Assembly: GCA_944389935.1 (NCBI GenBank)
Contig: CALXOE010000001.1
Span: 124,001-188,000, forward strand
Direction of reading: 5' to 3'
Length of the DNA: 64,000 nt
Source: an uncultured Victivallis sp.
GTDB lineage: Bacteria > Verrucomicrobiota > Lentisphaeria > Victivallales > Victivallaceae
Shown one piece after another: positions 47,135 to 56,134 of this stretch (the stretch's first letter is position 1; each line of letters opens with the position of its first letter). Under the pieces are notes generated by a model, which saw only the letters and a list, made by a program, of their open reading frames with translations, was not told where the DNA came from and did not search any database. The translations under genes and the position numbers were made by a program.

Positions 47135-47832
47135 TTGTTCATTTCCCGGTCGCGCTGTTCTTTCTGCTCGCGCACATTCGTGAGCATTCCCTTTTTCTTT
47201 CCGTCGCCGTTGTCGGCGGCTCCGGGCGGCGGGGTTTCACCGTTTTGAAGCGCCTCGTCGAGCACCTGTTTCGCATGCTCCTCCTCCGCGACGGCGGCGG
47301 CATTCTCGAAGAGTTCCGAAAGCCGTTCGCGGCACGCCTTGTTCCGGCCGGACTGCAGCGAGAAGAAGTTGACCGTTCGGGTGATTGCCATGAGATTTGA
47401 AGTCGAACGATTCTGCACCGACTCCGCCGAGAGACCGAGCGGAAGCGCCGTCCGGATCGGCGTGAGGCAGACCACCGCCCCGACGAAACTGATCAGAATC
47501 GATCCCGTGAACAAACCGAACAACGCACCGCCGATCCGATCCACCCACTGCGGGAACACGTAATGATTCCCTTTCGGATTCAGCGAAGAGTAGATCATGA
47601 ACAGCGCGATGAAAACCACCGCGCCCGTCACGCAGACCGTGAGCGCCGACTGAAACGGCGAAACCGCCGCCGGCAGAAATCCGAACACCGGAGCAATCAA
47701 CTTCTCCGTCCAGAGCCCGAGATAAGCCGCAAACGAAACGCAGATGAACTTGGAAAAAGACCGGTACAGCAACCGCTGAAACCCCAGTACGGCAAATACC
47801 ACCGGAACACCCCAGAAAAGCAGCAGTTCCAT
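47131..47832 (-). CDS. CvpA-family membrane protein
   Basis: The 233-residue protein has four predicted membrane helices (about 3-20, 28-50, 62-82, 100-125) followed by a charged, Lys/Glu-rich tail. The DRIGGALFGLFTGSILISF phrase is the CvpA signature. In E. coli CvpA is needed for colicin V production and envelope stress; elsewhere its role is unclear. It overlaps the flavoprotein gene and lies 3 nt after the PilB-like gene. Confidence 0.85.
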   Translation of the reverse strand: MELLLFWGVPVVFAVLGFQRLLYRSFSKFICVSFAAYLGLWTEKLIAPVFGFLPAAVSPFQSALTVCVTGAVVFIALFMIYSSLNPKGNHYVFPQWVDRIGGALFGLFTGSILISFVGAVVCLTPIRTALPLGLSAESVQNRSTSNLMAITRTVNFFSLQSGRNKACRERLSELFENAAAVAEEEHAKQVLDEALQNGETPPPGAADNGDGKKKGMLTNVREQKEQRDREMNK

Positions 47833-47835
47833 CTC

Positions 47836-49218
47836 TTAAATCCCCCTCCTCGTGATCGTCTTCATGACCCGGGCGGCCTCCTCGCCGGAGATCGTTCCCT
47901 CGTTGACCAGCGCCTGCAATCCCTCCAGCAGGCCGGACCCGTCGCCACTGCCGCCCAGATTCTGGCGCAGCAGGTCGATCGTAACCCCCTGCGTCTCGAG
48001 CGTGTCGCCGAGGATCTGCCGGTCGGGCAGGTCGAAGACCGCCGCCATCCCGCCGTCGTTCCGGCGCGCGAGTGCCTGGCTGAGCAGCGCCATCGGAATT
48101 CCGGCGAACATCCGCGGCGTGATTTCCCATTTCTCGAACTTCGCAAACGCCTCCAGCGGAGTTGCGCAGTCGATCTGGGCGATGACAAGGTGACCGCTCC
48201 GGGCGAATCCGACTGCAATTCCGGCGCTCTCCGGATCGGCGAGCGTCCCGATCGCAAGCGTGTCTGCGCCGTTGTTGATCGCCGCGCCCAGAAGCTTCGA
48301 GAGCGGATGGCCGCCGTAGGGGTCGATCTCGTACTGGGCGACGTTTTCGAGCTTGATCTCGATCGGATTTTCAAATGTGGCGATTCTCCGCCCGGCGAGT
48401 TCGGGGGCGAGCAGAAGCGAATACATCGTCGAGGTCCGGCCGCTGCCGGGCCGTCCGAGCAGCAGAATGAGACCGCTGCCCTCCGCAAGCAGCGCACGCA
48501 GCTCGGCGAGCTCCGTCGCGGGAATCCCGAGACGGTCGAGATCAGGAACGTGATCGAGCATGCCGAGCCGGATCATAAGCTGTTCGCCCGCGGCCGCCCG
48601 GGAACTCGTGACGTGACAGTAGACCGCAGAATCCTCGGTACGCGCGTAAAATCCTCCGTTCTGCGTGCTGCGCCGCTCTCCGATCACGAGGTTCGCCGCA
48701 TGCTTGAACGCCGTCACGAGACTTCCGCCGGGCAGACATCCGAGGTGGACTGTCCGCTCCTCCGCCCCGCGAATCCGGAAGTAGACGTTGTATTCCCCAT
48801 CCTCGTCCGGGCGGATCATGACCCGCTCGGCACTGCGTTTGAGCGCATCCTCGATGAGGCCGTAGGCCAGCGTCATCGCCTCCACCGAAGCGGGCTTGGT
48901 GTCGACCGGGACGATCGGCTCGCGGCTCCGGAGGTCCAGAAGTTCAAACGGCGGCGGCTCGTCTTTCTTTCTCTTCTTCGAGCCGGAACGGGCCTGGAAA
49001 AGCTGTTCCGGCGTGGCCTCCTCGACGCTGCGATTCGCAAACTGCTGCGAGATCCAGAAATACAGCAGCGCTGCCGGCCCCAGAAAAAGCGCCGCCAGAT
49101 TCAGCCATCTTCTCCCTTTCTCATTCTCCCCGGAACGTGCTTCGATGAAGTCCAGCGTATAGACTCCCGCGAAGATCCAGGCCAGCAGAATCAGTATCAG
49201 AAGCAGATTGTAATACAC
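47836..49218 (-). CDS. membrane-anchored PilB/GspE-like protein with degenerate ATPase motifs
   Basis: A GTG start with AAGGGGG and 6-nt spacing gives 460 residues. There is an N-terminal membrane helix (about 3-20) and perhaps a second (44-60), then a type II/IV secretion ATPase-like fold with the Asp box kept (FENPIE, 282-287). The nucleotide motifs are altered: Walker A is GRPGSGRTST with Arg261 for the usual Lys, Walker B GE-R-D is GTLAD (Thr325 for Glu, Ala327 for Arg), and the TLHTN histidine box is QIDCAT. Gene frame is intact. It is probably not a normal ATPase. It leads an operon with CvpA and a flavoprotein. Confidence 0.8.
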   Translation of the reverse strand: MYYNLLLILILLAWIFAGVYTLDFIEARSGENEKGRRWLNLAALFLGPAALLYFWISQQFANRSVEEATPEQLFQARSGSKKRKKDEPPPFELLDLRSREPIVPVDTKPASVEAMTLAYGLIEDALKRSAERVMIRPDEDGEYNVYFRIRGAEERTVHLGCLPGGSLVTAFKHAANLVIGERRSTQNGGFYARTEDSAVYCHVTSSRAAAGEQLMIRLGMLDHVPDLDRLGIPATELAELRALLAEGSGLILLLGRPGSGRTSTMYSLLLAPELAGRRIATFENPIEIKLENVAQYEIDPYGGHPLSKLLGAAINNGADTLAIGTLADPESAGIAVGFARSGHLVIAQIDCATPLEAFAKFEKWEITPRMFAGIPMALLSQALARRNDGGMAAVFDLPDRQILGDTLETQGVTIDLLRQNLGGSGDGSGLLEGLQALVNEGTISGEEAARVMKTITRRGI

Positions 49219-49268
49219 TTGATTCCCCCTTTTCGCCCAAAGCCTGAAAAATTCTTGATCAATTTAAC

Positions 49269-49297
49269 AAAATACCGCATTTTCCTCTCTTTTGCAA
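49269..49297 (-). promoter_or_regulatory. promoter of the PilB-like / CvpA operon
   Basis: Minus-strand TTGCAA (49297-49292) and TATTTT (49274-49269) are 17 nt apart; transcription would start near 49262, 44 nt before the GTG. Confidence 0.65.
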
Positions 49298-49429
49298 CCC
49301 GCTGGGGGGAAAATCTTCCGAATAAGCTGTTCTTTCCCGATGAGAAACCAAAAAAACCCCTGTTTTTAACCGGAAAATCATCAAGAACACAAAAAAAATC
49401 GCTTTTTTTTCGTTTCGGGGGGAGCATTT

Positions 49430-49475
49430 TTGCAAAAACGGGTTAAATTACTGTAAATCTGTACGAGAATGTACA
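49430..49475 (+). promoter_or_regulatory. possible promoter and inverted repeat before the bS22 gene
   Basis: TTGCAA (49430-49435) and TAAATC (49454-49459) are 18 nt apart. Just after lies TGTAC-GAGAAT-GTACA (49460-49464 and 49471-49475), a perfect 5-6-5 inverted repeat that could bind a regulator. The -10 match is weak. Confidence 0.35.
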
Positions 49476-49500
49476 AACTCAACCATAAGAGAGTGGAAGA

Positions 49501-49590
49501 ATGGGCAACCTTAAAAAGAAACGGCGCAAGAAGATCGCCAAGCACAAGCGGAAGAAGCAGCTGAAACTGCTGCGGCACAAGAAGAAGTAA
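49501..49590 (+). CDS. tiny ribosomal protein bS22 / AURKAIP1-COX24 family
   Basis: This 29-residue protein was found by eye (it is below usual ORF cut-offs). It is almost wholly Lys, Arg and Leu, with the core KKRRKKIAKHKRKKQLK and an RHKKK end. That closely resembles bacterial AURKAIP1/COX24-domain proteins (for example the Bacteroidetes and mycobacterial bS22 small proteins by memory), which bind the small ribosomal subunit. It has a GGAAGA-type site just before ATG and a compound hairpin with a T run after it. Confidence 0.75.
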   Translation: MGNLKKKRRKKIAKHKRKKQLKLLRHKKK

Positions 49591-49609
49591 CACTTCTCGA
49601 TGCCAGCTG

Positions 49610-49666
49610 CGCCCGATTCCGGTTGTCTTCGTTCGCGATCGACTGGAGCCGGGCGTGTGTTTTTTT
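49610..49666 (+). terminator. compound hairpin and T run after the bS22 gene
   Basis: CGCCCG (49610-49615) pairs with CGGGCG (49650-49655); within it CCGGTTG pairs with CGACTGG (two G-T). A run of seven T (49660-49666) follows 4 nt later. It may end the bS22 transcript or act as a partial terminator before the TPR gene. Confidence 0.5.
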
Positions 49667-49721
49667 CAGGGCGGAGAGCCCGGTTTCTCCGCCGAAACCA
49701 AATCGATGACAGGGATACGCC

Positions 49722-51353
49722 ATGAACAGTTCAACCAGGTTTATGCTCGTCTGTGCTCTGGCAGGGAGTCTGACACTCCCCGGAGCAGAGATCGCCTCCG
49801 ACACCACGGCCGAAACGCCGGCCGCTCCGGTTGCCGCTCCGAAATTCTCCACCGCGGCGGAAGCCCGGGTGCGAGCCATTGAAAACTTCATGAGCGCAAC
49901 CAAATGCCGCGATCGCGACGAACGCTTCGCTCTGCTGCTCGAGGTGCTCAAGGACGATCCCGCCGCGATCCCGCCGCGCAACTACATCCGCGCCATGATC
50001 GAAACGCGGGCCGACGCGCGGAAAGTCGCGGGTGAACTGCTCGAGCTCTCCCGGAAGAATCCGGAACAGCTCGGCCTCGCGTCGCTCGCATTCCAGATGT
50101 GCTACACCGCCAACATGGCTCCCGACGACTATCTCGGAGACATCACCGACGTTCTGAATGAAATCCCTGATCCGGCCCAACTCCCGGAAGAGGAGCTGAA
50201 CGAATATTACAATCTCATGAGTCTCTACTCCTCCGCCCTGAAGCAGGCGCGCAACTACGGAGAGGGGACGGCCTACTTCGCCTCGGAACTGGATCGGGAA
50301 CCCTCCCCCTATCGCTCGATCGTCCTGCGGTTCGCGGTCGACTTCGAGCACTTCTTCTCGAAACTCGGAAACCGGGAGAGCCGCTGGTTCGGTCTCGTCG
50401 ACAGCGACCGCGAAAAAGCGGGGAAACGGTTTGAGGAACTCTTTTCCGAACTCGAAACGCTCGAGCAGAATCTGACCGGCGAAGAGTCTGAACGCGCCAT
50501 GGATTTCTACCTCTCCGTCGGGAAACCGGAAGCCGCGCTGAAACTCGCGGAAAAACTCGCAAAGGCGAATCCCAACCCGACCAATGAAACCCGTCTGGCC
50601 TACACCGCCATCGCGGCGAAGCGCTTCGAGCTGGTCCCGCCGATCGTGAAAAAACTCTCCGGGCTCGACGGCTGGAAAGGGGTTTCGCAGCTCATTTCCA
50701 TCAACAGTTTGCTCGCTCAGGAGAAGTACGACGAGGCGAAAAAGGAGATCCAGCAGTTGAAAGTTCCGATCGCCCGCGACGAATTCATGCTCAAACTCCA
50801 CGCCGCCCGGAAAGATTACAAGGCCATGCGCGACGAACTCGACGGCATGGAGAAACGGCTCTCGCCGGATGTGGACGTTGACCTTGCGAACGCCCTGCGG
50901 CAGCTCGTCGTCGCCGAAAAACTCCGCGACGTCGAACTCCTGAACCGGATCTGGAAACTCCTCGTCGATACGAAACAGATCGAATCGACCGACGCCGCCA
51001 ACTCCGTCGGTTATGTCGCGGCCGAACTGAACGTCCGCCTCGACGAAGCGAAACTCCTGATCGAGCAGGCGCTCGCCGGGGACCCCGACAACTACGCATT
51101 CCTCGACAGCATGGCATGGGTGTTGTTCCGCCAGGGGAAATACGCCGAGGCCGAGACGTACATCAACCGGGCGCTGCGCGCCTCCGAACAGGAGAGTGCG
51201 CGCGGTGTGATCTTCGAGCACAAGGGGGACATCCTCCTGAAACTCGGCCGCAAATCCGAGGCGCTTGCCGCCTACCGCGAGGCGATGGATTACTCAGAAG
51301 ACGATGATTTCGATCCCGCCCGTGTCGAAGAGAAGATCCGCCAGCTGGAGTAG
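49722..51353 (+). CDS. secreted TPR-type repeat protein
   Basis: The 543-residue protein has a signal peptide (residues 1-22, FMLVCALAGSLTLPGA) and is otherwise alpha-helical with several 34-residue-like TPR units, clearest near the C-terminus (NYAFLDSMAWVLFRQGKYAEAETYINRAL, EHKGDILLKLGRKSEALAAYREAM, quoted in part). Such proteins hold complexes together in the periplasm. It is followed 5 nt later by rlmN. No specific partner can be named. Confidence 0.8.
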   Translation: MNSSTRFMLVCALAGSLTLPGAEIASDTTAETPAAPVAAPKFSTAAEARVRAIENFMSATKCRDRDERFALLLEVLKDDPAAIPPRNYIRAMIETRADARKVAGELLELSRKNPEQLGLASLAFQMCYTANMAPDDYLGDITDVLNEIPDPAQLPEEELNEYYNLMSLYSSALKQARNYGEGTAYFASELDREPSPYRSIVLRFAVDFEHFFSKLGNRESRWFGLVDSDREKAGKRFEELFSELETLEQNLTGEESERAMDFYLSVGKPEAALKLAEKLAKANPNPTNETRLAYTAIAAKRFELVPPIVKKLSGLDGWKGVSQLISINSLLAQEKYDEAKKEIQQLKVPIARDEFMLKLHAARKDYKAMRDELDGMEKRLSPDVDVDLANALRQLVVAEKLRDVELLNRIWKLLVDTKQIESTDAANSVGYVAAELNVRLDEAKLLIEQALAGDPDNYAFLDSMAWVLFRQGKYAEAETYINRALRASEQESARGVIFEHKGDILLKLGRKSEALAAYREAMDYSEDDDFDPARVEEKIRQLE

Positions 51354-51358
51354 TACCC

Positions 51359-52429
51359 TTGGCCTCCATTCCCCAGAAACCGTTTCTCGCCGGGTCGCTG
51401 CGCGAAGATCTCGCGGCCTGGTGCGTCAAAGAGTGCACCGCGAAATTCCGGGCAAACCAGATCGCCGAGTGGCTCTATCGCCACGATGTGCTCAATCCGA
51501 TGGAGATGAAGAACCTGCCGCTGCCGCTGCGGGGCGCGCTCGCGGCGGATTTCCTCGCCCCGGGCAGTTCGATCGCGGAGAGCGCCCCGGCTCCTGACGG
51601 GACCGAAAAACTCCTGATCCGGCTTCACGACGGCGAAACCGTCGAAATGGTGCTGATCCCGGGCAGGGAAGAGCGGCTGACATTCTGCCTCTCCACCCAG
51701 GTCGGCTGCCCGGTCGGCTGTCTCTTCTGCGCGAGCGGCCGGGACGGTCTGATCCGCAACCTCGCCGCGGGCGAGATTCTCGAGGAGTTTCTGCTCGGCA
51801 GCAGCCGGGCGGGGCGTCGGCCGGACAGCATCGTTTTCATGGGCATCGGCGAGGGGCTGATGAACTTCCACGAACTCTCGAAAGCGCTGCACGTGCTGAC
51901 CTCCCCCGACTACGTCGGCATGTCGCCGCGCCGGATCACGGTGTCGACCAGCGGATATGTGCCCGGCATTCTGAAACTCGCGGAACTCGGGAAAGAGTTC
52001 ACGCTCGCAATCTCGCTGCATGCGCCGGATGACGAAACCCGGGCGCGCATCATCCCCGACAAAGTGCGTTATCCGATCGCCGAGATCATGGCCGCCGCCG
52101 ACCGTTATCTCGAAACCGCCGGACGGATGGTTACGATCGAATACACGCTGCTCGCCGGAGTCAACGATTCACACGAAGCGGCCGTCAAGCTCGCCCGCCT
52201 CGCCAGAATTCACCATGCCAAAGTGAATCTGATTCCGTACAACGCGACCGGTTCGCGGTTTCAGCGGCCGGCCCGCGAAACGATCGAAGCCTTTGAAAAA
52301 ACGATCTTCGACGCCGGCGCCCATGTCACGCTGCGCACCGAACGGGGCTCGGAAAGCTCCGCCGCCTGCGGCCAGCTGCGCCGGAGTGCGAAATATGGGA
52401 AACACAATTCGCAGGAAAACGGAAAATGA
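51359..52429 (+). CDS. rlmN: 23S rRNA/tRNA adenine-C2 methyltransferase RlmN (TTG start)
   Basis: A TTG start with GGAG 8 nt before it, 5 nt after the TPR gene, gives 356 residues. The radical-SAM cluster is CPVGCLFC (C-X3-C-X2-C), and the second catalytic Cys is in SSAACGQLR near the end. MGIGEGLMN stands for the usual GMGEPLLN. RlmN adds a methyl group to C2 of A2503 of 23S rRNA and of some tRNAs. It overlaps the dehydrogenase start by 4 nt. Confidence 0.92.
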   Translation: MASIPQKPFLAGSLREDLAAWCVKECTAKFRANQIAEWLYRHDVLNPMEMKNLPLPLRGALAADFLAPGSSIAESAPAPDGTEKLLIRLHDGETVEMVLIPGREERLTFCLSTQVGCPVGCLFCASGRDGLIRNLAAGEILEEFLLGSSRAGRRPDSIVFMGIGEGLMNFHELSKALHVLTSPDYVGMSPRRITVSTSGYVPGILKLAELGKEFTLAISLHAPDDETRARIIPDKVRYPIAEIMAAADRYLETAGRMVTIEYTLLAGVNDSHEAAVKLARLARIHHAKVNLIPYNATGSRFQRPARETIEAFEKTIFDAGAHVTLRTERGSESSAACGQLRRSAKYGKHNSQENGK

Positions 52430-53412
52430 AAAAAATCGCGCTGCTCTCACTCGGACCGATCGCCGACCCCGCCGCCCGCGAAAGAATCGCCCGCTGGTGC
52501 GACATCACCGAAACGACCGATATTTCCGAAGAGGCGCTCTTCGGCCTGATCCCCGAATTCGAGGCGGTGATCGTACCGTTCACGGCGGAGCAGCTCGTCT
52601 CCCGCCGCGTGATCGACGCCGGGACAAAGCTGCGGCTCATCGCCTCGACCTACGGGGGGACCCGCCAGAATATCGAGGATCTTTACGCATTGGAAAAGGG
52701 AATCACGCTGATCCACACCGGCGCAACGCGCGCGCGGCCGATGGCGGAATACACGCTCGGACTGATTCTCTCCTCACTGCTGCGGATTCACAACTATCAT
52801 CACGATATGGTCTCGGGCGAGGCGTGGCCCCGCTTCAAATACCCGCGCACGCGGATTCTCTCCGGGCGGACGGCCGCGGTGATCGGTTACGGCCGGATCG
52901 GCAGCGCGATCGCCGAACTGCTGAAAGGCTTCTGTCCCGATATCGCGGTGGTCTCGAACCATCTCTCCGCCGGGGAGGCCGCGGCCGCCGGACTCCGGAA
53001 GTGTACGCTCGCCGAAGCGTTTTCCGGGGCGGAAATCATCATTCTCGCGGGCGGCAGCACCGCCGAGACATTCCACATGATCGGCGCCGAACAGTTCGCT
53101 CTCATGCAGGACAACGCGCTCTTCGTGAACATCGCCCGGGGGAAGATGGTGGATGAAGCCGCTATGATCGAAGCCGTCAACACGAAAAACATCTTTCTCG
53201 CACTCGATGTGTTCGAGGAGGAGCCGCTCTCCGCGGAGAGTCCGCTGCGCCGAAACGACCGTGTGCTCCTGACGCCACACCGGGCCAACAACCCGATCGA
53301 ATTCGAGGAGCGCTGGAACTGCCTCGCCGACGAGATCGGGAAATTCGCTGCCGGTGAACGGCCGGAATCCGCACTGACTCCGGAACGGGCAAAGGTCATG
53401 AGCGAATCGTGA
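52426..53412 (+). CDS. D-isomer-specific 2-hydroxyacid dehydrogenase family protein
   Basis: The 328-residue protein has the family triad: Arg in NIARGKMVDE, Glu in FEEEPL and His in LTPHRANN. The NAD motif is VIGYGRIGSAIAELL. Such enzymes reduce 2-oxo acids (glycerate, lactate, phosphoglycerate types). The substrate is not clear. It is coupled to rlmN by an ATGA overlap. Confidence 0.9.
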   Translation: MKKIALLSLGPIADPAARERIARWCDITETTDISEEALFGLIPEFEAVIVPFTAEQLVSRRVIDAGTKLRLIASTYGGTRQNIEDLYALEKGITLIHTGATRARPMAEYTLGLILSSLLRIHNYHHDMVSGEAWPRFKYPRTRILSGRTAAVIGYGRIGSAIAELLKGFCPDIAVVSNHLSAGEAAAAGLRKCTLAEAFSGAEIIILAGGSTAETFHMIGAEQFALMQDNALFVNIARGKMVDEAAMIEAVNTKNIFLALDVFEEEPLSAESPLRRNDRVLLTPHRANNPIEFEERWNCLADEIGKFAAGERPESALTPERAKVMSES

Positions 53413-53540
53413 CCTCATCATCCGGACTCCGGTCATAAACAGATACAAATTCCGCGCTTCCATCCATTCCGTTCCGGGAAAACACAGGTTATCGTATAGA
53501 AGATACCACCAGCAACCCGAACCGGACAGGAGGAAACGTC

Positions 53541-54803
53541 ATGGAACGCACAGAACAGAATTACCGTCTGGCCAGAGAGAGTTACGCCGAATACGGAGTC
53601 GATACCGAACAGGCGATACGCGAGCTCGCGGCAATTCCGCTCTCGATCCACGCCTGGCAGGGCGATGATGTGCAGGGATTCGAGGAGACCGGCCATGCGC
53701 TCACGGGCAGCTGCCTCGTCTCTGGGAATTACCCCGGCTGCGCCCGCAACTCCAGAGAGCTGCGCAGCGATCTCGATGCCGCGCTTGCCCTGATTCCGGG
53801 TCGGCACCGGGTCTGCCTGCAGGGGCATCAGATCGACCGCGTCGTTCCGGGAGTTGATCGCGACGCATTCACGATCGAACAGTTCTCCGGCTGGCTGGCG
53901 TGGGCGAAAGCGAAAGGTCTCGGACTCGACATCGCTCCGGCGTTCTACTCGCATCCGAAACTCGACCACGGATTGTCGCTCTCGCATCCGGATGCCGGAA
54001 TCCGCCGCTTCTGGATCGATCACGCCCGGTCGATCCGCCGGATCGGCGCGGAATTCGGACGGGTTCTCGGCACACCCGCAGTCTGCAACGAATGGGTACC
54101 GGACGGCTTCAAGGACACGCCCGCCGACCGCCTTGCTCCGCGCGAGCGGCTGCGCGATTCCCTCGACGAGATCTTCGCCGACGAGCTACCCGACACGCAG
54201 CTGCTCGACGCGGTCGAGTCGAAACTCTTCGGCATCGGGGCGGAATCTTTCACGGTCGGGTCGCACGACTTCTATCTCTCCTACGCGACCCGGAAAAACA
54301 AACTGATCTGCCTCGACTCCGGCCATTTCCATCCGACCGAGTCGATCGGGGACAAACTCTCCGCGCTCACCGCAATGCAGCGTCCGCTCCTGCTGCATGT
54401 GAGTCGCGGGGTCCGCTGGGACAGCGACCACGTGCTCGTGCTGAACGACGAACTGCTCCTCATCGCACGCGAGACCGTCCGCTGCCGTGCCGCCGGGGCA
54501 GAAATCCACATCGGTCTCGACTATTTCGACGCGAGCATCAACCGCATCGCCGCCTGGGTCATCGGCGCCCGGAACATGCAGAAAGCCCTGCTCTGCGGAC
54601 TGCTCGAACCGTTCGACCGCCTCGCGGAAAGCGAAGAGGAGTGGGATTTCACCGCGCGTCTCGCGCTCCAGGAGGAGTCGCGCTCCCTGCCCTGGGGCGC
54701 TGTCTGGGAGGAGTTCTGTCGCCGGCACGACGTTCCGGCCGACCGCGGTTTCCTGCCCGAGATCAGGAGTTATGAACGCGCGGTCTCGCTGCTGCGGAAG
54801 TGA
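53541..54803 (+). CDS. rhaA: L-rhamnose isomerase
   Basis: AGGAGG lies 7 nt before the ATG. The 420-residue protein matches E. coli RhaA closely by memory: FYSHPKLDHG, WIPDG-like WVPDGFKD, DAVESKLFGIGAES, CLDSGHFHPTE, LLLHVSRGVRWDSDHV, and HIGLDYFDASINRIAAW. Metal and catalytic residues are present. It turns L-rhamnose into L-rhamnulose for catabolism. No rhaB or rhaD is adjacent, so those genes are elsewhere. Confidence 0.96.
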   Translation: MERTEQNYRLARESYAEYGVDTEQAIRELAAIPLSIHAWQGDDVQGFEETGHALTGSCLVSGNYPGCARNSRELRSDLDAALALIPGRHRVCLQGHQIDRVVPGVDRDAFTIEQFSGWLAWAKAKGLGLDIAPAFYSHPKLDHGLSLSHPDAGIRRFWIDHARSIRRIGAEFGRVLGTPAVCNEWVPDGFKDTPADRLAPRERLRDSLDEIFADELPDTQLLDAVESKLFGIGAESFTVGSHDFYLSYATRKNKLICLDSGHFHPTESIGDKLSALTAMQRPLLLHVSRGVRWDSDHVLVLNDELLLIARETVRCRAAGAEIHIGLDYFDASINRIAAWVIGARNMQKALLCGLLEPFDRLAESEEEWDFTARLALQEESRSLPWGAVWEEFCRRHDVPADRGFLPEIRSYERAVSLLRK

Positions 54804-54815
54804 TTCCCCGCATTC

Positions 54816-56096
54816 TCAGTTGTTGTTGAGGAACACAAGCGCTTCCGCGTCTCCCGAGGCGGCCGCCGCTTCGAGGAGACGCGACCCCTCCTCCGTGTCC
54901 TTTTCGACGCCGTTCCCGGTCAGCAGGCAGATTCCGAGCTCCCGGACCGCATCGAGCTGTCCGGAGGCGGTGGCGGTTTTGAACCAGAACACCGCCCCGG
55001 CCGGATCAGGTTCCATGCCGATCCCCTTGAGATGGCAGCGGCCGAACGCATACTGCGCATCCGGATCGCCCGCTCTGGCGGCAATGCCGTAGAGTTCAGC
55101 CGCGCGGACCGGGTCCGCCGTCATCCCGAGCCCGAGCTCGGCACAGCGGCCGAGACGGACCGCCGCAGGAAGATAGCCGGACTCATACGATCTGCGATAC
55201 AACGCCAGCGCTTCAGGAAGAGAACTCTCGACATGGTCTCCATTCAAATAATAATCGCCGAGCCGCAGCAGCGCACGGGGATCGGCCGCCGCAGCAGCCT
55301 CTTTCACCAGCGCAAACGCCCGGTCCGGATCGCACTTGATCCCCTGCCCATACTCGCAGGCCGCGGCGAGATACACTTTTGCCTCGCTGCTCCCGAGCCC
55401 GGCGGCGCGTTCCCAGCACTCCACCGCTTTCGCCTGGTCGCCCGAGCCGCCGATCGCGTCCCGGTAGCAGACCGCCAGCAGCAGCAGCGACTCGACGTCG
55501 CCAGTCTCCGCCGCCATCTGAAGCAGCTTTCTCGCCTCTTTGCCGCTCGTTTCGCGGTCGGCGCGATCCGCAAGTACGAGCTTCCCGAACTCCCGCGCGG
55601 CCGGCAGATACCCGGTCTGCGCCAGCTCACGCAACATGCGGAACGCGGCAACACGATCCGCGGAAATCCCTTTGAGCACCTCTTTTTCGAGATGTTCGTC
55701 CGGCACGCCCGCCGCCAGCAGCAATCCGAGGCGCAGCTTCGCCTCCGGAATCCCCGCTTTCGCCGCCTGGTCGAACCACTCGAATGCGCGAATGAGACTC
55801 GACCGATCGACACCCCACCCCTTTTCGTAACAGACTCCAAGATTGTAGGCTCCTTCGCCGCTCCCCTGTTCGGCCGCCTTGCGGTACCAGTAGACTGCAA
55901 GTACAGGGTTGCGCGGCCGCGTCTCCGTCCCGAAGAAAAACTCCGAGGCGAGCTTGAGCTGGGAATCGACCTCTCCCGCCAGCGCCTCCTGCCGCAACGG
56001 ATCGCTCTGCCGCGGCTCCTCTTCCGCCGTCCCCGGGAGCGCCAGACAGAAAAACAGCGGAACGAATGCCGCAAGCCAATGTGACTGCTTTGCCAT
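54816..56096 (-). CDS. secreted Sel1-repeat protein
   Basis: I take the ATG at 56096, which begins a signal peptide (AKQSHWLAAFVPLFFCLAL); a GTG at 56120 is possible. The 426-residue protein consists of about nine 36-residue Sel1-like units (WYRKAAEQGSGEGAYNLGVCYEKGWG is one, quoted in part here). Sel1 proteins serve as periplasmic or surface scaffolds. It lies 38 nt after lpxD, on the same strand, and converges with rhaA. Confidence 0.9.
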   Translation of the reverse strand: MAKQSHWLAAFVPLFFCLALPGTAEEEPRQSDPLRQEALAGEVDSQLKLASEFFFGTETRPRNPVLAVYWYRKAAEQGSGEGAYNLGVCYEKGWGVDRSSLIRAFEWFDQAAKAGIPEAKLRLGLLLAAGVPDEHLEKEVLKGISADRVAAFRMLRELAQTGYLPAAREFGKLVLADRADRETSGKEARKLLQMAAETGDVESLLLLAVCYRDAIGGSGDQAKAVECWERAAGLGSSEAKVYLAAACEYGQGIKCDPDRAFALVKEAAAAADPRALLRLGDYYLNGDHVESSLPEALALYRRSYESGYLPAAVRLGRCAELGLGMTADPVRAAELYGIAARAGDPDAQYAFGRCHLKGIGMEPDPAGAVFWFKTATASGQLDAVRELGICLLTGNGVEKDTEEGSRLLEAAAASGDAEALVFLNNN

Positions 56097-56134
56097 CGTT
56101 CCGCCGTTTCCGCCGTTCACCGGAAAAATCCGGC

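Noticed and set aside
47563..49446. 627-residue plus-strand frame opposite the cvpA and PilB-like genes
   Set aside because: No domain, skewed composition, and the minus-strand genes are supported by motifs, ribosome sites and a promoter.
49455..49480. LexA (SOS) box
   Set aside because: CTGT-N8-ACAG is not matched; only a shorter TGTAC-N6-GTACA inverted repeat is present.
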